From Archangium violaceum (GTDB taxonomy: Bacteria > Myxococcota > Myxococcia > Myxococcales > Myxococcaceae): a DNA stretch of 64,000 bases. Where the stretch lies: assembly GCF_016887565.1 (NCBI RefSeq), contig NZ_CP069396.1, positions 1,887,001 through 1,951,000 on the forward strand. The letters are read 5' to 3'. Within the stretch, counting starts at the first letter, position 1. Each line of letters starts with the position of its first letter. The notes under the pieces are model-generated. The model saw only the letters and a list, made by a program, of their open reading frames with translations, did no database searches and had not been told where the DNA came from. The translations under genes were made by a program, and so were the position numbers. This document shows positions 59,836 through 64,000 of this stretch, piece by piece.

Positions 59836-60174
59836 ATGCGTTGGGTGACCGTGGACGCATTGATGCAGTGCGCGCACCTGGGCAAGGTCGGTCTCACCGC
59901 TTCCCAATCCTGGGTGACCATCGAGGGCCGCCCGGTGCTCGTGCAGGCGGACCCCGAGGGCCGGCCCATCGCCGGCTGTCCCAACATCGGGCCCACCATC
60001 AAGCCGTGCACCACCACGCTGAAGGTGCGGGCCGGCTACTCGCCCTTCATCCGCGTGGACGGCAAGCCCGTCGTCCTGGACATCGTGACGGGCCTCTCCG
60101 ATGGCACGCCGCCGGGCGTGGTGAAGTACCACGTCACCGTTCCTGGCCAGACGCTGGTGTCGGAGGTCGAATGA
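59836..60174 (+). CDS. PAAR-like spike tip protein (Pvc10-like)
   Basis: The 112-residue product has HLGKVGLTASQSWVTIEGRP, CPNIGPTIKPCTTTLKV and GYSPFIRVDGKPVVLDIVTG, the pattern of small eCIS tip proteins. His and paired Cys residues could bind a metal at the apex as in PAAR proteins. It sits directly after the spike gene and overlaps the gp25 gene by 4 bp. Confidence 0.8.
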   Translation: MRWVTVDALMQCAHLGKVGLTASQSWVTIEGRPVLVQADPEGRPIAGCPNIGPTIKPCTTTLKVRAGYSPFIRVDGKPVVLDIVTGLSDGTPPGVVKYHVTVPGQTLVSEVE

Positions 60175-60605
60175 ACGCCCCCCGCTACCGCTCCTGGCGC
60201 TTCCTCCATCCAGACCTCGATGCCGTCGGCATCGGACCCGCGGGCCTGCGCCTGTCGCCCTCGGGTGGCATCTCCCTGGTGCAGGAGGAGGCCTCGGTCC
60301 GTCAGGCCATCCTCCTGCTGCTGTCCACCGTGCCCGGCGAGCGCGTCATGCGTCCGGACTACGGCTGCGAGCTGCACCGGCTCGTCTTCGCTCCCAACGA
60401 CGACACCACCGCGGGTCTGGCCATCCACTACGTGCGCCGGGCGCTGGAGCGCTGGGAGCCTCGCATCGACATCCTCCACCTGGACGCCAACCGGAGCGCC
60501 GAGGAGCCCTTCCGGCTCGACGTCTCGCTCGAGTACCGCGTGCGCGCCACGCAGCGCGCGGACCGGGTGTTCTTCGGGTTCGACCTCATGGGTGGGCCCG
60601 CCTGA
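60171..60605 (+). CDS. gp25-like baseplate wedge protein (Pvc9-like)
   Basis: The 144-residue product has the GPW/gp25 signature: SVRQAILLLLSTVPGERVMR, PDYGCELHRLVFAPNDDTT, and VRRALERWEPRI. The EPR triad of gp25, needed for sheath docking, is present in WEPRI. Start and stop both overlap neighbours (ATGA, then a single shared base). Confidence 0.93.
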   Translation: MNAPRYRSWRFLHPDLDAVGIGPAGLRLSPSGGISLVQEEASVRQAILLLLSTVPGERVMRPDYGCELHRLVFAPNDDTTAGLAIHYVRRALERWEPRIDILHLDANRSAEEPFRLDVSLEYRVRATQRADRVFFGFDLMGGPA

Positions 60606-63196
60606 TGACGCTGCCCTCGCCCAACCTGGATGACCGGAGCTTCCAGCAGTTGCTGGACGAGGCCCGCAACCGCATCGCGCGGAGCAGCCCCGAGTGGACC
60701 GACCTGAGCCCGCATGACCCGGGCATGGTGCTGCTGGAGGTGTTCGCGCACCTGACGGAGACGATGCTCTACCGGCTCAACCGGCTGCCGGACAAGGCCT
60801 ACGTCGAGTTCCTCCGGCTCATCGGCGTGCGCCTGCAAGCGCCGAGCGCCGCCACGGTGAAGCTGCGCTTCATCCTCGCCCGCCCCGCAGAGCGGCCGGT
60901 GGAGATTCCTCGCGGTACGGGCGTCACCCCCTCGCGCACCGAGGCGGGAGCCGAGCCCGTCATCTTCCTCACCGCGGAGCCCGCGCTCATTCCCCAGGGA
61001 GGCACGGAGGTGGAGGTGCTCGCCCACCACGGGGAGCAGGTGGAGGCGGAGCTGGCGGGCATCGGCACCGGGCAGCCCGGCCTCACCGTGACGGCGCGCC
61101 GCCCGCCCATCGTGGCACCCACGGGGGACGGGCGGGACTTGATGGTGGGCGTGGAGGCCGCGCCCGGCGAGCTGGACGGGCGCGTGCCGGCGCGCAAGCT
61201 CGGGGACAAGACGTTCCGCATCTGGCGCGAGGTGGAGAGTTTCTCCAACCTGCCACCGGACGAGCCCGCATATGTGGTGGACCGGATGACGGGCACCATC
61301 ACCTTCGCGCCCGCGGCGCGGATGACGGGGGAGGACGGGGCGCTGTCGGCCGAGCCCCGGGCGCTCGCGGCGGTGCCGAAGCCGGGGCGGGCCATCGTCC
61401 TGTGGTACCTGCGCGGGGGAGGGCTCGCGGGCAACGTGGCCGCGGGCGCCCTGGACACCCTCAAGGTGGCGATTCCCGGGGTGAAGGTGACGAACCCCGC
61501 GCCCGCCGTGGGAGGCCGCGCGGCGGAGACGCTGGAGAACGCGCTCGTCCGGGGCCCGCAGGAGCTGCACTCGCTGGGGCGCGCCATCACCGCCCAGGAC
61601 TACGAGCGGCTGGCGATGCGCAGCTCGGGCGCGGTGGCCCGCGCGAAGGCCTTCACCCAGGCCCAGCTCTGGGCGCACGCGCTGCCGGGTGCGGTGGAGG
61701 TGCTGCTGGTGCCGTACCTGCCACCCAACGTGCAGGGGCCTTCGGGCGAGGGCGTCACCCAGGAGTCGCTGAGACAGCACGAGACGGAGGAGGCGCGCGC
61801 CCGCATCCAGAAGGCGCTGGAGGAGCGGCGGCCCCTGGGCACCACGTGCCAGGTGAGCTGGGCGCGCTACAAGACGGTGCGCGTGCGGGCGCGCGTGGTG
61901 GCGCACCGGGCGGAGGACCTGGTGGCGCTGAAGCGGCGCTCGCTGGAGCGGCTGCACCTGGCCCTCAATCCGCTGCCCACGCGGCTGCAACCGGGAGGCT
62001 GGCGCTTCGGCCAGTCCCTGCGCGCCTCGCACCTCTACGACACCCTGCTCGCCGAGCCCGGCGTCAGCTACGTGGACCAGGTGCGCCTGCTGGTGGAGGA
62101 GGTACCCCGGGACGTGCGGACGCTCTCCGAGGACGCCTTCCAGCCGCGCACCTTCTATGCGGGGGGCGGGGATGCCCTCTTCCGCACCGTCACCGACGCG
62201 GATGGCTGGGAGCGCGTGGGCCGCTTCCCCGGGGAGCAGGTGGAGGTGGTGGAAGCCCACCCGCAGCGCGCGGGGCTGGTGGCCGTGGCCGCGCGGCTGA
62301 CGGAGGACCCGCAGCGCTCCCGCCTCCACCTGTCGCTGGACAGCGGCGAGACGTGGCAGCGCGCCACGCACACGCTGGACCACGTGGAAGACCTGGCGTG
62401 GATGGTGCGCGACGGAGTGCCCGTGCTGCTGATTGCCACGCGCGTGGGCCTCTTCGAGCTGGCGGTGGAGGAGGGCGCCACGCCGCTCCAGGTGCTGGTG
62501 GACCCGTCGGACCACGACCTGGGCTTCTTCGCCGTGGCCGCTTCCCCGGACGCGCGCGGCGGGGTGAGCGTGGCGGTGGCGGGGATGAGCCTGCGCGGCG
62601 TCTACCTCTCCCATACCGGTGGGCGAGGCAACAGCTTCCGCCACATCGGCCTGCGCAACCAGGACGTGCGCGCGCTGGAGGTGCAGCGTGACGGACCTCG
62701 CTCCTTCCTCTGGGCGGCACTGGCCGCGGCGAGCGGCGCGGATCCGGGCAAGGGGTGCATGAGCTGGGAGCTGCTCGGCCCGGTGGATCCTCCGGACGGG
62801 TGGCGCGCCTTCGACAAGGGCTGGGATGGCGGAAGCTGTCTGGCACTCGCCTTCGATGGGGCCATGGCCTACGCCGCCACGCACCGCGCGGGCGTGCTCT
62901 GGGTGGACGCGAGCCGGCGCGACGCCACGTGGAGCCGCCCCGGCGTGGACAGCGGCCTGCCGCTGCGCGAGCGCGAACGCCTCTTCCAGCCCGTGCAGGC
63001 CCTGGCGGTGGCTCCCGGTGGGGGACTGCTGCTCGCGGGAGGCCCGGCCGGCGTCCACCGCCAGCGCAAGCCGGGCGGCCAGTACGAGAACTGCTCGACG
63101 CAGGAGTTCGCGGAGAAGGTGACGCTGCCTCCCACCTGGCTCCTGGTGTCGGGCGCGCATGAGCTCGAGGTGGTGACGGTCGATGAAGCGGAATGA
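60605..63196 (+). CDS. J-like baseplate protein (Pvc11-like) with C-terminal BNR propeller
   Basis: The 863-residue product has the baseplate-J core in residues about 1-515: EWTDLSPHDPGMVLLEVFAH, LTETMLYRLNRLPDKAY, FLRLIGVRLQAPS, the LGRAITAQDYERLA strand and late SYVDQVRLLVEEVPRDVRT. Residues about 530-850 are extra: repeated strands with a BNR/Asp-box (HLSLDSGETWQRA, about 577) and several xxAVAxxPxxRGGVxVAVAG blades, as in sortilin or sialidase-like propellers. The J part forms the baseplate wedge with gp25. The propeller may act in target binding or as an assembly platform, by inference only. It overlaps the next gene by 14 bp. Confidence 0.85.
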   Translation: MTLPSPNLDDRSFQQLLDEARNRIARSSPEWTDLSPHDPGMVLLEVFAHLTETMLYRLNRLPDKAYVEFLRLIGVRLQAPSAATVKLRFILARPAERPVEIPRGTGVTPSRTEAGAEPVIFLTAEPALIPQGGTEVEVLAHHGEQVEAELAGIGTGQPGLTVTARRPPIVAPTGDGRDLMVGVEAAPGELDGRVPARKLGDKTFRIWREVESFSNLPPDEPAYVVDRMTGTITFAPAARMTGEDGALSAEPRALAAVPKPGRAIVLWYLRGGGLAGNVAAGALDTLKVAIPGVKVTNPAPAVGGRAAETLENALVRGPQELHSLGRAITAQDYERLAMRSSGAVARAKAFTQAQLWAHALPGAVEVLLVPYLPPNVQGPSGEGVTQESLRQHETEEARARIQKALEERRPLGTTCQVSWARYKTVRVRARVVAHRAEDLVALKRRSLERLHLALNPLPTRLQPGGWRFGQSLRASHLYDTLLAEPGVSYVDQVRLLVEEVPRDVRTLSEDAFQPRTFYAGGGDALFRTVTDADGWERVGRFPGEQVEVVEAHPQRAGLVAVAARLTEDPQRSRLHLSLDSGETWQRATHTLDHVEDLAWMVRDGVPVLLIATRVGLFELAVEEGATPLQVLVDPSDHDLGFFAVAASPDARGGVSVAVAGMSLRGVYLSHTGGRGNSFRHIGLRNQDVRALEVQRDGPRSFLWAALAAASGADPGKGCMSWELLGPVDPPDGWRAFDKGWDGGSCLALAFDGAMAYAATHRAGVLWVDASRRDATWSRPGVDSGLPLRERERLFQPVQALAVAPGGGLLLAGGPAGVHRQRKPGGQYENCSTQEFAEKVTLPPTWLLVSGAHELEVVTVDEAE

Positions 63197-63698
63197 GATC
63201 GCCCGGTTGTTGCCCGGAGTCTTCCAGCGCACGCTCGACGAGAGCGGTCCCCTGGTGGCGCTGCTGGACGTGATGGAGGCCCTGCACGCGCCCTCCGAGG
63301 CCGCGCTGGCCGGGCTGCCGTCGCTCTTCGACCCGCTGCGCGCGCCGGAGCGCTTCGTGCCCTTCCTGGCGCGCTGGGTGGACCTGGGCGTGCCCGTCAC
63401 CACGGGCCTGGGACGCATGCGCGAGCTGGTGGCCGCGGCGGTGGAGCTGTCGCGCTGGCGCGGCACGGCCCGGGGGCTGCTGCTCTTCCTGCGCACGGCC
63501 ACGGGGCGCGAGGACTTCGTCATCGAGGAGCGGGTGCCCGGTGCCAACGGGCGTCCCCGTCCCTTCCACTTGCGCGTGCGAGCCCCGGCCGAGCTGGCCC
63601 CGCACCGGCCCATGGTGGAGGCCATCATCGAGCGGGAGAAGCCCGCCTACGTCACCTACGAGCTGCACTTCGGGCAGCCCATACCAGGAGCCAGTTGA
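63183..63698 (+). CDS. gpI-like baseplate/tail protein (Pvc12-type)
   Basis: The 171-residue product has the P2 gpI-like pattern: ARLLPGVFQRTLDESGPLVA, DPLRAPERFVPFLARWVDLG, RELVAAAVELSRWRGTARGL and KPAYVTYELHFG. In contractile systems this protein bridges the J wedge to outer baseplate or fibre parts. It overlaps the J gene and is followed one base later by another gene. Confidence 0.85.
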   Translation: MKRNEIARLLPGVFQRTLDESGPLVALLDVMEALHAPSEAALAGLPSLFDPLRAPERFVPFLARWVDLGVPVTTGLGRMRELVAAAVELSRWRGTARGLLLFLRTATGREDFVIEERVPGANGRPRPFHLRVRAPAELAPHRPMVEAIIEREKPAYVTYELHFGQPIPGAS

Positions 63699-63699
63699 G

Positions 63700-64000
63700 A
63701 TGGCGCGCACCTTCGACATCACCGCCACCACGAGCCAGGTACAGCTGGACGCCTCGGGCCAGGGGGAGGTGTCCTTCACCGTCTCCAACAAGCTGGGCCT
63801 GGGGGTGCTCGCCCGGGCCACGGTGGAGCCGGCCGGCAATGCCCGGGCCGAGTGGATGAGCTTCCCGGAAGGGATGGAGCGGGACTTCTCCCGGGATGGG
63901 ACGGCGGTCATCCCGGTGAGGATCTCCGTGCCCAAGGGGACGCCTCCGGGCTCGTACAGCTTCGGCCTGGTGGTGGCGAGCATCTCCAATCCGGACGAGC
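63700..64000 (+). CDS. eCIS-associated protein, 5' part only
   Basis: ATG 63700 has AGGAG upstream. The 100 codons inside the window encode a beta-sandwich (ITATTSQVQLDASGQGEVSF, TVSNKLGLGVLARATVEPAG, VPVRISVPKGTPPGSYSFGL-type strands) like an NPCBM/Ig-like archaellar or alpha-galactosidase-associated domain. No signal peptide. The gene continues beyond the window, so its full role is unknown; position suggests an outer baseplate or fibre component. Confidence 0.7.
   Translation, partial: MARTFDITATTSQVQLDASGQGEVSFTVSNKLGLGVLARATVEPAGNARAEWMSFPEGMERDFSRDGTAVIPVRISVPKGTPPGSYSFGLVVASISNPDE

Noticed and set aside
58195-63628. Long minus-strand frames (645 and 1066 codons) opposite the eCIS genes
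   Set aside because: The + strand encodes conserved baseplate proteins with overlapping starts and stops; the opposite frames have no recognisable sequence.
54093-64000. Type VI secretion system or prophage tail
   Set aside because: Single unfused sheath, LysM hub, Pvc16-like cap and tip protein fit eCIS. No TssJLM, TssA or ClpV and no phage head or packaging genes are seen, though the cluster is cut by the window end.
1-64000. tRNA, rRNA or riboswitch genes
   Set aside because: No cloverleaf with a TTCRANYC-type arm, rRNA sequence or known riboswitch core was recognised by eye; a covariance-model scan would be decisive.

Overview
This is a GC-rich window from a myxobacterium. It most resembles Myxococcota of the Archangium/Cystobacter type, which is an inference from content. 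The evidence is: at least fourteen Sec/lipobox lipoproteins, repeat-built surface proteins (Kelch, RCC1, Cys-rich, NEP/HGW-type repeats), a Hanks-type kinase, Uma2 and SUKH proteins, a lipoprotein toxin with an Imm52 partner, RAYT-type transposase relics, and a contractile injection locus. No tRNA, rRNA or CRISPR array was seen.

Layout. 0-22 kb is an accessory region. It holds secreted lipoproteins (Cys-rich/MopE-like at 1.3 kb, Kelch at 10.5 kb, two RCC1 propellers at 14.5 and 19.3 kb, a metzincin protease at 17.5 kb), a SitA-like lipoprotein nuclease toxin with Imm52 immunity (5.1-7.3 kb), and a relic phage-type lysis cassette (GH19 tail, Rz, Rz1; 8.7-9.6 kb). It also holds an IS4-family element (15.9-17.4 kb) and many gene fragments: RAYT, IS66, MBL fold, histidine kinase and a DUF5372-like protein.

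22.7-37.8 kb is a glycan-degradation region. It contains a GH16 glucanase lipoprotein with a convergent LysR regulator, two tandem GH2-AbfB enzymes separated by a strong terminator, a GxGYxYP protein with carbohydrate-binding modules, a PNGase A homologue, CutC, and a ThuA-ricin lectin protein. Together they look suited to stripping sugars from plant or fungal polymers and N-glycoproteins.

38-51.5 kb is mixed. It has a P450, a CotH-type lipoprotein, a lytic transglycosylase, and a TetR regulator facing a lipid-type operon (di-iron hydroxylase, Lgt paralogue, Tes/Mss-like radical SAM enzyme, small membrane protein) across two matching operator half-sites pairs. DAHP synthase, an ECF sigma factor, a 275-bp MITE-like element, a CBS protein with a histone-H1-like tail, a SUKH protein, an outer-membrane lipoprotein and a predicted barrel follow.

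54.1 kb to the end is an extracellular contractile injection system (eCIS) operon, all on the + strand with overlapping genes: Pvc16-like cap, one sheath, one tube, a proline-rich protein, LysM baseplate protein, VgrG-like spike, PAAR-like tip, gp25, a J-like baseplate protein with an appended BNR propeller, a gpI-like protein, and a gene cut by the window edge. The ATPase, tape measure and effectors would lie beyond the window.
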